From the NCBI RefSeq assembly GCF_004322775.1, contig NZ_CP036403.1, positions 62,001 through 126,000 of the forward strand: a stretch of DNA of 64,000 nucleotides, given 5' to 3'. Made by a program: the position numbers and the translations under genes. Below the pieces are notes generated by a model that was not told where the DNA came from, searched no databases, and worked only from the letters and a program-made list of their open reading frames with translations. Source of the DNA: Ornithinimicrobium sufpigmenti (GTDB lineage Bacteria; Actinomycetota; Actinomycetes; Actinomycetales; Dermatophilaceae). This document shows positions 42,399 to 51,629 of this stretch, one piece after another (position 1 is the first letter of the stretch; every line of letters starts with the position of its first letter).

Positions 42399-42515
42399 AC
42401 CGTTTCGTCCGCCTGAACCACCCGGCTGGAACCACCAGGTGAACCACCGGCCGGAACCATGCTCGATCGCCTCCTCGTGCTGCAGGGGCGGCCCACGTCA
42501 AGGAGAACCAACCTG

Positions 42516-43679
42516 ATGCGAACCCCCGTGATCGACGCCTCCGGTGACGACCTGACCATCGGCAGGTCCCACGCCGCGGGCTCCATGGGTATGCGGCAGG
42601 CCGTCGCCGACTTCGCGGCGGTCACCCGGCAGAGCTACCCCGCCACCGACCCGTCGGTCAGGGACCGGGTGCAGGAGGTCCGCGAGGCCTGGGCCGAGCT
42701 GACCCCGGGCACGCTGGCGCAGATCGCGGGCATGGCCGAGGTCTACCAGATCCCCGCGGACGACCTGCTCACCACCGTGCTGGGCACCTACCTCAAGAGC
42801 GGTGACCGGGCCGCCGGCCGCACCTCCGACGCACTGTCCGACGTGCCCTCGGACGGGTGCACGACGGTGGCGCTGACCGGTGAACGACCGCTGCTGGCCA
42901 AGAACCGGGACAACGACCCGCGCTACCTGGAGCTGCAGACGGTGCTGCGGGTGCGCCCGGAGCAGGGCTACCGCTGGCTCGCCCTGTCCACGGCGGGCGC
43001 GCCCGGCGTGCACTCCTCGGGGATGAACGAGGTCGGGCTGGCGGTCGCCGACACCCACGTGGCCTCCTCCGACATCGGACCCGGCCTGCCGCGCTTCGCC
43101 TCGATGATGCACGTGCTGCAGGAGTGCCGGACCACGGCGGCGGCGGTGGACCGGCTGCTGACCACCCCGCAGATGGGGCTGGGCACCGTCACGATCGTGG
43201 ACGAGCACGGCCAGGCCGCCGTCGTGGAGTGCGGCTACCGCACCACGACCGTGGCGGGGGGAGCCGCCTCGACCAGCACCTCGATGCCAGCGCCGGCCAC
43301 CGGCTCCAGCACGGGTTCGCCCGCTGCCGGCGTGGTGGCGACCAACCACTACACCGACGCCGTCCTGTCCTCCTGCGGCCTGGGCCCGGAGGACGGCACC
43401 CCGGCGGTCAGCTCGCTGGCCCGTCGGGCCGCCGCCGACCGGCTGCTGTCGCAGGGGCAGGTGGACGTGGACGACGTGCGGAAGCTGCTCTCCTCGCACC
43501 TCGACTTCGACGGCGTCCACGGCGCGGAGGGCTCGGTCTGCCAGCACGGCCCCACGCTGGTGTCCGAGACCATCTCGACGGCCATCTTCGACCCGGTCGC
43601 CCGGCACCTGGACCTGTGCCTGGGGCGCCCGTGCAGCTCACCCTTCCACCGCATCCCCGTGGTGGGCCCCGCCGCCTGA
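42516..43679 (+). CDS. C45 family autoproteolytic acyltransferase/hydrolase
   Basis: The 387-residue protein belongs to the Ntn-hydrolase C45 family that includes fungal isopenicillin N acyltransferase and carcinine-type amidases. The self-cleavage site DGCTT is present; Cys115 would become the N-terminal nucleophile of the beta chain. AKNRDND and GLAVADTHV follow as in the family. AAGGAG precedes ATG 42516; an upstream in-frame ATG at 42459 is less likely. As the last gene of the importer operon it probably hydrolyses or transfers the acyl group of the imported compound. Substrate unknown. Confidence 0.85.
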   Translation: MRTPVIDASGDDLTIGRSHAAGSMGMRQAVADFAAVTRQSYPATDPSVRDRVQEVREAWAELTPGTLAQIAGMAEVYQIPADDLLTTVLGTYLKSGDRAAGRTSDALSDVPSDGCTTVALTGERPLLAKNRDNDPRYLELQTVLRVRPEQGYRWLALSTAGAPGVHSSGMNEVGLAVADTHVASSDIGPGLPRFASMMHVLQECRTTAAAVDRLLTTPQMGLGTVTIVDEHGQAAVVECGYRTTTVAGGAASTSTSMPAPATGSSTGSPAAGVVATNHYTDAVLSSCGLGPEDGTPAVSSLARRAAADRLLSQGQVDVDDVRKLLSSHLDFDGVHGAEGSVCQHGPTLVSETISTAIFDPVARHLDLCLGRPCSSPFHRIPVVGPAA

Positions 43680-43683
43680 CGGC

Positions 43684-45801
43684 TCAGCCCGCGGCGCCCT
43701 GCTCCGTCGCCGCCTCGTCCACCGCGACGGCCGCCCCGGCGAACTGGGCCCGGTGCAGGCGGGCATAGGCACCGTCCGCCTCGAGCAGCTCCTCGTGGCT
43801 GCCCTGCTCGACGATCTGGCCCTGCTCCATCACCAGGATGAGGTCGGCGTCCCTGATGGTGGACAGCCGGTGGGCGATGACGAAGCTCGTGCGGTCGGCC
43901 CGCAGCCGGGCCATCGCCTCCTGCACGAGCAGCTCGGTGCGGGTGTCGACCGAGCTGGTCGCCTCGTCCAGGATGAGCAGCGAGGGCTGGGCCACGAAGG
44001 CCCGGGCGATGGTGATGAGCTGGCGCTCGCCGGAGGAGACCGTGGAGCCCCCGTCGTCCAGCACCGTGTCGTAGCCGTCGGGCAGGTGCTGCACGAAGCG
44101 GTCGACGTAGGCCGCCTCGGCCGCCGCGAGGACGTCCTCGCGTGCGGCGCCGGGCCGGCCGTAGGCGATGTTCTCGGCGATCGTCCCCTCGAAGAGCCAG
44201 GTGTCCTGCAGGACCATGCCGACCCGGGAGCGCAGGTCCTCGCGCGTCATCGTGGTGATGTCGCGGCCGTCCAGGGTGATCCGTCCGCCCTGCAGCTCGT
44301 AGAAGCGCAGGATGAGGTTGACCAGGGTCGTCTTCCCGGCGCCGGTCGGCCCGACGATCGCGACCGTCTGGCCCGGCTCGGCGACCAGGGAGAGGTCCTC
44401 GATGAGCGGCTGCTCGCCGTAGGAGAAGGTCACGTCCTCGAAGGCGATGCGCCCGCTGCCCGCCTGCCGCCCGGCCGGCAGGGCGTCCACCGGGTCCGGG
44501 ACCTGCCGCTCGGCGTCGAGCAGCTCGAAGACCCGCTCGGCGGAGGCGACCCCCGACTGCATGAGGTTGGCCATGGAGGCCACCTGGGTCACCGGCTGGG
44601 TGAACTGGCGGGAGTACTGGATGAAGGCCTGCACCTCACCCAGGGAGAGGCTGCCGCCCGCCACCCGCAGCCCGCCGACGACGGCGACCAGCACATACCC
44701 CAGGTTGCCGATGAGGAACATCGCCGGCATGATCACGCCGCTCATGAACTGCGCCCGCCAGGTGACGTCGTAGAGCTGGTCGTTGGTCTCCCGCATCCCT
44801 GCCGAGATCTCCGCGCGCCGGCCGAAGACGGTGACCAGCTCGTGACCGGTGAAGGCCTCCTCGATCTGGCCGTTGAGCGTGCCGGTCCTGGCCCACTGGG
44901 CCTTGAACAGCTTCTGGCTGCGGCGGGCGATGAGGATGGTGACCAGCACCGAGACCGGGATGGTGGCCAGCGCGATGAGGGTCAGCAGCGGGCTGATCCA
45001 CAGCATCATGGCCAGGATGGCGACCACGGTCACCAGCGCGTTGAGCAGCTGCCCGAAGGTCTGCTGCAGCGTCTGCTGCAGGTTGTCCAGGTCGTTGGTG
45101 ACCCGCGACAGGATCTCCCCGCGCGGGCGTCCGTCGAAGTAGACCAGCGGCAGCTGGTGCAGCTGGTCCTCGGCGTCGCTGCGCAGGTCGCGCACGGTCC
45201 ACATCGAGATCCGGTTGACCAGTCGCGTGCTCACCCACATCAGCAGGGCCGACGCGGCGTAGAGCGCCATCACCGTCAGCACGGTGCGACCGACCGCCCC
45301 CAGGTCGACGCCCTGCCCGACCACCAGGTGGGGCGTGCCCTCGATCATCTCGGCGAAGGTCGTCTCCCCCTGGGCGCGCAGCCCCTGTGCGGCTGCGTCG
45401 ACGCTGGTGCCCTCGGGGAAGGCCTCGCCGAGGCGGTTGCCCAGGTAGCCGGCGAAGATGAAGTCGGTGGCCCGGCCCAGGACCCGCGGCCCGAGCGCGG
45501 AGAGCACGACGGCCCCCACGGTCAGCAGGACCGACAGGCCGATGAGCATCCGGTATGGGGCCAGTCGGCCGAGCAGCCGCTTGGCCGAGCCGGCGAAGTC
45601 GCTGGGCTTCTCGACCGGCACCCCCATCCCGCCGGGCCCGCCGGGGCGCGGACCAGGAGGCCCGGGCGGGGGACCGGTCCGAGCCTCGTCCTGCCCGTCC
45701 TGGCCCTGCCCGTCCTGGGCTTCCTGGGCGTCCTGGTCGTCCCGGCCCTGTCCGCCCTCGGCCTGCGGGGCGCTCTCGTCGGGTGACTCGTGCCTGCTCA
45801 T
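43684..45801 (-). CDS. ABC exporter, fused permease-ATPase, subunit 2
   Basis: The 705-residue protein has an unusual Asp/Gln/Gly/Pro-rich N-terminal extension (about 1-60), six transmembrane helices (75-370) and an ATPase domain with VGPTGAGKTT, SSGERQLITIA, LLILDEATSSVD and VIAHRLSTI. The signature SSGERQ departs slightly from LSGGQ, as is usual in one half of heterodimeric exporters. It overlaps the preceding subunit (ATGA). The transported substrate is unknown, with multidrug or lipid export likely. Confidence 0.9.
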   Translation of the reverse strand: MSRHESPDESAPQAEGGQGRDDQDAQEAQDGQGQDGQDEARTGPPPGPPGPRPGGPGGMGVPVEKPSDFAGSAKRLLGRLAPYRMLIGLSVLLTVGAVVLSALGPRVLGRATDFIFAGYLGNRLGEAFPEGTSVDAAAQGLRAQGETTFAEMIEGTPHLVVGQGVDLGAVGRTVLTVMALYAASALLMWVSTRLVNRISMWTVRDLRSDAEDQLHQLPLVYFDGRPRGEILSRVTNDLDNLQQTLQQTFGQLLNALVTVVAILAMMLWISPLLTLIALATIPVSVLVTILIARRSQKLFKAQWARTGTLNGQIEEAFTGHELVTVFGRRAEISAGMRETNDQLYDVTWRAQFMSGVIMPAMFLIGNLGYVLVAVVGGLRVAGGSLSLGEVQAFIQYSRQFTQPVTQVASMANLMQSGVASAERVFELLDAERQVPDPVDALPAGRQAGSGRIAFEDVTFSYGEQPLIEDLSLVAEPGQTVAIVGPTGAGKTTLVNLILRFYELQGGRITLDGRDITTMTREDLRSRVGMVLQDTWLFEGTIAENIAYGRPGAAREDVLAAAEAAYVDRFVQHLPDGYDTVLDDGGSTVSSGERQLITIARAFVAQPSLLILDEATSSVDTRTELLVQEAMARLRADRTSFVIAHRLSTIRDADLILVMEQGQIVEQGSHEELLEADGAYARLHRAQFAGAAVAVDEAATEQGAAG

Positions 45802-47549
45802 GCTGCCTCCTCCCCGCCGACGTGCTCCTGGGAGCGGACGATCTCGGCATACGTCTGGTTGCTCTCGAGCAGCTCGCGGTGGGTGCCCAGACCGACGATG
45901 CGGCCGGCCTCCAGCACCACGATCTGGTCGGCATCGACGATCGTGCTGATCCGCTGGGCGACCACGATCATCGTGGCGTCGCGGGTCAGGGGTGCCAGCG
46001 CCGCCCGGAGCCGGGCGTCGGTGGCCAGGTCGAGGGCGGAGAAGGAGTCGTCGAACAGGTAGATGTCGGGCCGGGCGACCAGCGCGCGGGCGATGGCCAG
46101 GCGCTGCCGCTGCCCGCCCGAGACGTTGGTGCCGCCCTGCGCGATCGGGTGCTCCAGGCCGTCGTCGTAGGCGGCCACGAAGTCCTCCGCCTGAGCGATC
46201 CGCAACGCCGCCCAGAGCTGCTCGTCGGTGGCGTTTGGGTTGCCGAAGCGCAGGTTGGAGGCGACGGTGCCGGAGAAGAGGTAGGGCCGCTGCGGGACCA
46301 GGCCGACCCGGGTCCAGAGGTCCTCGGGGGCCAGCTGGCGCACGTCGACCCCGTCCACCCGCACGCTGCCGGCGCTGACGTCGGCGAGGCGGGGGATCAG
46401 CCGCAGCAGGGTGGTCTTGCCGGAGCCGGTGCCGCCCACGATCGCGGTCGTGGTGCCCGGCCGCGCGGTGAAGGCGACGCCCTGCAGGACGGCCGCCTCG
46501 GCGCCGGGGTAGGTGAAGCCCACCCCCTCCAGCTGGACCGTGCCCGGCCGGCCGTCCGCGGGTCGACCCGGCGCCGCGGGCGCCTGCGGCGCGACCACGG
46601 TGGTCCGCGTGCCCAGGACCTCCTGGATCCGCCCGGCCGAGACCGCCGCGCGGGGCAGCATCGTGGCCACCATCGTCGCCATCATGATGGACATGAGGAT
46701 CTGCATGAGGTAGCTGATGTAGGCGGTCAACGCCCCGACGTCCATCGCCCCCGCCTCCACCCGCTGCGCACCGAACCAGATCACGCCCACGCTGGAGAAG
46801 TTCATCACCAGCATCACCGTGGGGAACATCAGCGCCATCAGGTCGCCGACCGACAGGCCGATCCGGGTCAGCTCGGTGTTGGTCTCGCGGAACCGCTGCG
46901 TCTCCTCCCGCTCCCGGGTGAAGGCCCGCACCACCCGCACGCCGCTGATCTGCTCGCGCAGCACCCGGTTGACGGCGTCCAGCTGCTTCTGCTGGGCCCG
47001 GAACAACGGCACCATCCGCCAGATGATCAGCCCCATGACCAGCAGCAGGACGGTGACCCCGACGGCGATGAGGGGGGACAGCCCCACGTCCTGGCGGATC
47101 GCCATGATCACCCCACCGAAGCCGGTGATCGGTGCCGCGACCAGCATGACCAAGGTCATGAAGGTCACCTGCTGCACCTGCTGGACATCGTTGGTGCTGC
47201 GGGTGATCAGCGTGGGTGCGCCGAACTGCCCGAGCTCGCGCGAGGAGAAGCTCAGCACCCGGTCGAAGACCCCGGCCCGCACGTCGCGGCCGAGCCCCAT
47301 CGCCACCCGGGCGGCGGCCCAGGTGGCCGCGATCTGGGACACGGCCTGGACCGCGCTGACCGCCAGCATCACCGCGCCCAGGCGCCAGATCAGCCCGGTG
47401 TCCCCCCGGGCGACCCCGTCGTCGATGATGTCGGCGTTGAGGGAGGGCAGCAGCAGCGCGGCGATCGCCGCCACCAGCTGGAGCGCCAGGACCGCGACCA
47501 CGAGTCCTCGGTAGGGCCGCAGGTGGTCGCGCAGGAGACGGATCAGCAC
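45798..47549 (-). CDS. ABC exporter, fused permease-ATPase, subunit 1
   Basis: The 583-residue half-exporter has six transmembrane helices and an ATPase domain with VGGTGSGKTT, Q-loop VPQRPYLFS, VSGGQRQRLAIA, IYLFDDSFSALD and VAQRIST. The Asp at the catalytic Glu position (FDDSFSALD) suggests one degenerate ATPase site, again a sign of a heterodimer with the next gene. GTG 47549 is chosen because homologues begin near LIRLLRDHLRPYRG; other in-frame starts lie up to 47657. Divergent from the subtilase gene. Confidence 0.88.
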   Translation of the reverse strand: MLIRLLRDHLRPYRGLVVAVLALQLVAAIAALLLPSLNADIIDDGVARGDTGLIWRLGAVMLAVSAVQAVSQIAATWAAARVAMGLGRDVRAGVFDRVLSFSSRELGQFGAPTLITRSTNDVQQVQQVTFMTLVMLVAAPITGFGGVIMAIRQDVGLSPLIAVGVTVLLLVMGLIIWRMVPLFRAQQKQLDAVNRVLREQISGVRVVRAFTREREETQRFRETNTELTRIGLSVGDLMALMFPTVMLVMNFSSVGVIWFGAQRVEAGAMDVGALTAYISYLMQILMSIMMATMVATMLPRAAVSAGRIQEVLGTRTTVVAPQAPAAPGRPADGRPGTVQLEGVGFTYPGAEAAVLQGVAFTARPGTTTAIVGGTGSGKTTLLRLIPRLADVSAGSVRVDGVDVRQLAPEDLWTRVGLVPQRPYLFSGTVASNLRFGNPNATDEQLWAALRIAQAEDFVAAYDDGLEHPIAQGGTNVSGGQRQRLAIARALVARPDIYLFDDSFSALDLATDARLRAALAPLTRDATMIVVAQRISTIVDADQIVVLEAGRIVGLGTHRELLESNQTYAEIVRSQEHVGGEEAA

Positions 47550-47663
47550 CGGATGATTGTGCACCCCCGGGCTGACAGTCCGTTCAGCTACGGCGCTGGG
47601 ACCGGAGCAGGGGACCGATGTGGGCCTGCGCGACCGTAAAGGGCAGGTCAAGAACAAGTCGTC

Positions 47664-47701
47664 GTGATTCTCCTGTGATCTGATCGTGATGGAATCGTGA
47701 T
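47664..47701. promoter_or_regulatory. Four GTGAT direct repeats at 11-bp spacing
   Basis: GTGAT occurs at 47664, 47675, 47686 and 47697, exactly 11 bp apart. Three copies are CGTGAT and one TGTGAT. Helically phased direct repeats of this kind are typical binding sites for OmpR/PhoP-type response regulators. They lie between the divergent ABC exporter and subtilase genes, about 90 bases before the subtilase start. Confidence 0.6.
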
Positions 47702-47792
47702 GGCCAAAGGGGTCACTTCTGCGGGGGCGCAGCCTAGGGTCAGGGGGTGCGCGCCGTCCGGCGACGCACCGGAGATCAAAGGAGATTCATTC

Positions 47793-50700
47793 GTGAGCTC
47801 ACGTACGCCACGGGGTTCGACCCCACGTCGTGCTCTCTCGGGTGTCGCCGTAGTGGCGCTGAGCGGGGCCATGCTGGGCCCGCTCGCCGCGTCCGCGGAC
47901 GACGACGCCTACCTGGGTGCGGGGTCACCCGCACCGGAGAGCAAGATCCATGACGGCGCCCTGACCGGCGCCGACTTCGTGCCCAACAGCTACCTCGTCC
48001 AGCTGGCCGCCCCGGCGACCGCGGAGGGTGGCTCCGTCCGGGACATCCAGAGCCAGCGCGACCAGTTCCTGTCGCACGCGCAGTCGGCTGGTGTCTCGGT
48101 CGAGGTGACCAGCGAGTACGACACGCTCTGGAACGGCCTGGCAGTCACCGCGGACGCCGGCGCCCTGTCCTCCCTGGCGACCTCCGGCGTGGTCGAGGCG
48201 ATCTTCCCCATGGGGCTCATCGACGCCCCGGAGCTGCCGGCCAGCAGCCACGCCCCGCAGATGCACTCCGCCGTCGGCATGACCGGCGTGGACCGGGCGC
48301 ACGAGCTCGGCTACACCGGCGAGGACCTGCGGATCGGCATCATCGACACCGGTGTCGACTACGACCACCCCGACTTCGGCGGCGGCGGCACCCCCGGCGG
48401 TGACACCTTCCCGACCGAGCGCGTCGCCTACGGCTACGACTTCGTCGGCGACACCTACAACGCCGACCCCAGCGACACGGCATACCAGCCGATCCCGATG
48501 CCCGACGAGGACCCGGACGACTGCCAGGGTCACGGCACCCACGTGGCCGGCATCTCCTCGGCCGGCGGCGAGGTCGTGGGTGTGGCCCCCGACTCGATCA
48601 TCGGTGCCTACCGCGTCTTCGGCTGCGCGGGCTCCACCACGGCCGAGATCATGCTGCACGCCATGGAGAAGTCGCTCGAGGACGACATGGACGTCGTCAA
48701 CCTCTCCATCGGCTCCGCCTTCTCCTCCTGGGCCGAGTACCCGACCGCCCGGGCCACCGACGCGCTGGCCCGCGAGGGTGTCGTCGTGGTGGCCTCGATC
48801 GGTAACTCCGGGGCCAGCGGCCTCTACTCCAGCGGCGCCCCCGGCGTCGGCCGGGACACCATCGGTGTCGGCTCGGTCGACAACGTCACGGTGCGGGCCA
48901 ACGCCTTCCTGGACGAGGACGGCGAGCCGGTGCCCTACACCGGGAGCTCCCCCGCGCCCGCCCCGCCCACGGAGGGCACGGCTCAGCTGCTCGCCTTCGC
49001 CGAGCCGGGCACCCCCGAGGCCCAGCACTGCGAGCCCTTCTCCGAGGAGGAGGCTGCGCAGATCGAGGGCAACTGGGTGCTCGTCCAGCGCGGTGAGTGC
49101 ACCTTCCACATCAAGGCGCTCAACGGTCAGAACGCCGGCGCGGCCGGTGTGGTGATCTACAACAACGCGCCCGGTGCGCTGAACGCCAGCGTCGCCGGCG
49201 ACCCGCCGATCACGGTGCCGGTCATGGGCGTCATGCAGCAGGACGGCAGCCGGCTCGCCACCGAGGCGCTCGCCTCGGACGGCATCACCATCACCTTCAC
49301 CGACGAGCAGGCGGAGTCCCCGAACCCCACCGGTGGCCTGATGAGCGCGTTCAGCTCCTTCGGCACCACCGCCGACCTGATGTTCAAGCCGGACGTCTCC
49401 GCCCCGGGTGGCTCGATCTACGCGCCGTACCCGCTGGAGTCCGGTGGCTACGCCACCCTGTCCGGCACCTCGATGGCGGCCCCGCACGCGGCCGGCGCCG
49501 CGGCGCTGCTGCTCGACGCCCACCCCGACCTCACCGTCGAGGAGGTCAAGCTGCGGCTGCAGAACTCCTCCGTCCAGGTGGGGCTGAGCATCGCTCCCAC
49601 CGCGGGCCTGGAGGTCGTGCACCGCCAGGGCAGCGGCTTGATCCAGGTCGACCGCGCGATCGAGGCCGACATCACCGCCGAGCCCGGTCTGGTCCAGCTG
49701 GGCCAGCAGCTCGCGGGTGAGACATCCACCAACACGGTGACGGTCCACAACCACACCGACGAGGACGTCACCTACGCGGTCTCGCACGCCCCGGCCACGG
49801 CCACCTCCGGCACCGCCAACGTCTTCGGCTACTGGCTGGTCGCCGCCGAGGTGGACCACCCGGAGAGCCTGACCGTGCCCGCCAACGGCACGGCCGAGCT
49901 GACCTTCGCCGTCACCTCCCCCTCGCTGGCCGAGGAGGAGGAGATGGACCCGACGTTCGGTGGCTACCTGCACCTGACCGAGGGTGACGACAGCCCGGCC
50001 TACTCGATCGCCTACGGCGGGTCTGCCTTCGACCTGCAGGACATCGAGGTGCTGGCCGACATGATCGACGCCGAGGGCAACGTCGTCCAGGAGCTCCCGG
50101 CCCTGGTCACCGTCGAGTCCTGCGGGTTCTGGGACGGCATCAACTGTGTCGACCCCGAGGTCGTCTACGACCCCGTCGACGAGGACCACGTCTTCACGAT
50201 GGAGCAGGGCGAGCGTCCGGTCTTCGCGATCCACTTCGAGCACCAGGCCCGCAACATGACCTGGGAGGTCTTCGCGGCCAACGAGGACGGCACCGCGGGC
50301 GAGTCCCTCGGCACCGTCTCCTCGGTGGACTACCTGGCCCGCAGCTCCAGCCGTAACGCCATCACCGGTTACGCCTGGGACGGCATGGTCATGACCGAGG
50401 ACGGCGCCCGCGAGCGGCTGCCCTCCGGTGACTACGTGATGCACATCGACGTCACCAAGGCCAGCGCCTGGAACGACGACCGCGAGCCCGGCGTGGAGTC
50501 CTACACCAGCCAGGCGTTCGCCATCGACTGGTCCGACGAGGGCCTGGTCGACTCCCCGGTCGTCACCCGCATCGAGGGTCACAACCGGTACGCCACCGCC
50601 GCCGAGCTCGCGGTCTCGCGCTTCGAGCCCGGTGTGCAGACGGTGTTCCTCGCCAACGGGCTGGACTTCCCGGACGCCGTCGCGGGCGGTGCCCTCGCGG

Positions 50701-51458
50701 TGGCCGAGGAGGGCCCGGTCCTGCTCACCCGTGCGGACGAGCTGCCCGGCTCGACCGCGATGGCGCTGCAGGACCTGGCGCCGGAGCGGATCGTCGTGCT
50801 CGGTGGTGACGGCGTCGTCTCCGACGACGTCATGGACGAGCTGGAGGACTACGCCGACGACGTCGAGCGCGTCGCCGGCCTCGACCGCTACCGCACGGCC
50901 GCCAGCATCTCCCAGCAGTGGGAGAGCTCGGACATCGTGCTCCTCGCCAGCGGTATGGACTACCCGGACGCCCTGTCCGCGGCAGCCGCTGCCGGCGTGG
51001 AGGGTGCCCCGGTCCTGCTGACCCGTCAGCACGGGCTGCCCGGCGCCACGATGAACGAGCTCGAGCGGCTCGACCCCTCGACCATCTTCGTGATCGGCGG
51101 TGACGCGGCCGTCTCCGACGACGCCGCCGACGAGGCCTCGGCCTACGCCGACGACGTGGTGCGTCTGGGTGGCAAGGACCGCTACGTGACCGCCTCCACG
51201 GTGGCCCAGGAGTTCTTCTCCGGCCCGGTCGCCGAGGCCTTCCTGGCCACGGGTCGGGACTTCCCCGACGCTCTCGCTGCAGCCCCGGCCGCCGCGATGA
51301 ACGGCGGCCCGGTCCTGCTGACCCGTCCGGACTCCGTGCCGGCGGCGACGATGACCGCGCTGAACGAGGTGCGTGCCCAGGCCGTCACCCTCGTGGGTGG
51401 CTTCGGTGCCATCTCCCTGGCGGTGCAGGAGGGCCTGGGTGAGCACGTCTACCCGTGA
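47793..51458 (+). CDS. Secreted subtilisin-like protease with PA domain and CWB2 repeats
   Basis: The 1221-residue protein has a signal peptide (1-35), an inhibitor I9-like propeptide (about 55-140) and an S8 catalytic domain with Asp185 (IIDTGVDYDHPD), His247 (GHGTHVAG) and Ser560 (GTSMAAPHAAG). A PA insert lies before the Ser (about 385-510). A beta-rich Fn3-like region follows, then three CWB2 repeats (about 925-1221; each with RYATAA/RYRTAA/RYVTAS, a DFPDA or DYPDA motif and PVLLTR). The CWB2 repeats should hold it to the wall. GTG 47793 has AAAGGAG upstream. It likely degrades external proteins. Confidence 0.93.
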   Translation: MSSRTPRGSTPRRALSGVAVVALSGAMLGPLAASADDDAYLGAGSPAPESKIHDGALTGADFVPNSYLVQLAAPATAEGGSVRDIQSQRDQFLSHAQSAGVSVEVTSEYDTLWNGLAVTADAGALSSLATSGVVEAIFPMGLIDAPELPASSHAPQMHSAVGMTGVDRAHELGYTGEDLRIGIIDTGVDYDHPDFGGGGTPGGDTFPTERVAYGYDFVGDTYNADPSDTAYQPIPMPDEDPDDCQGHGTHVAGISSAGGEVVGVAPDSIIGAYRVFGCAGSTTAEIMLHAMEKSLEDDMDVVNLSIGSAFSSWAEYPTARATDALAREGVVVVASIGNSGASGLYSSGAPGVGRDTIGVGSVDNVTVRANAFLDEDGEPVPYTGSSPAPAPPTEGTAQLLAFAEPGTPEAQHCEPFSEEEAAQIEGNWVLVQRGECTFHIKALNGQNAGAAGVVIYNNAPGALNASVAGDPPITVPVMGVMQQDGSRLATEALASDGITITFTDEQAESPNPTGGLMSAFSSFGTTADLMFKPDVSAPGGSIYAPYPLESGGYATLSGTSMAAPHAAGAAALLLDAHPDLTVEEVKLRLQNSSVQVGLSIAPTAGLEVVHRQGSGLIQVDRAIEADITAEPGLVQLGQQLAGETSTNTVTVHNHTDEDVTYAVSHAPATATSGTANVFGYWLVAAEVDHPESLTVPANGTAELTFAVTSPSLAEEEEMDPTFGGYLHLTEGDDSPAYSIAYGGSAFDLQDIEVLADMIDAEGNVVQELPALVTVESCGFWDGINCVDPEVVYDPVDEDHVFTMEQGERPVFAIHFEHQARNMTWEVFAANEDGTAGESLGTVSSVDYLARSSSRNAITGYAWDGMVMTEDGARERLPSGDYVMHIDVTKASAWNDDREPGVESYTSQAFAIDWSDEGLVDSPVVTRIEGHNRYATAAELAVSRFEPGVQTVFLANGLDFPDAVAGGALAVAEEGPVLLTRADELPGSTAMALQDLAPERIVVLGGDGVVSDDVMDELEDYADDVERVAGLDRYRTAASISQQWESSDIVLLASGMDYPDALSAAAAAGVEGAPVLLTRQHGLPGATMNELERLDPSTIFVIGGDAAVSDDAADEASAYADDVVRLGGKDRYVTASTVAQEFFSGPVAEAFLATGRDFPDALAAAPAAAMNGGPVLLTRPDSVPAATMTALNEVRAQAVTLVGGFGAISLAVQEGLGEHVYP

Positions 51459-51538
51459 GGTCTGACCGCAGGGTCTGACCGCGAGTCTGACCCGAGGACT
51501 GACATCACTGGGTGACCTGCTCGACAGGTAGCTCGACG

Positions 51539-51574
51539 GGAAGCCCCCCGGACCAACCGGTCCGGGGGGCTTCC
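51539..51574. terminator. Terminator hairpin after subtilase gene
   Basis: GGAAGCCCCCCGGACC pairs with its exact complement across the loop AACC, a 16-bp GC-rich stem 80 bases after the subtilase stop and 56 bases past the end of the convergent ArsA-like gene. Confidence 0.8.
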
Positions 51575-51629
51575 TCGTGCCTGCCCGCCGACGCGCCTGC
51601 ACGTCGAAGCGGTCCGCGCTCCGGTGCGG

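Noticed and set aside
47925..51602. A 1225-residue - strand open frame opposite the subtilase
   Set aside because: No recognisable domain and composition typical of antisense frames; the + strand has signal peptide, catalytic triad and CWB2 repeats.
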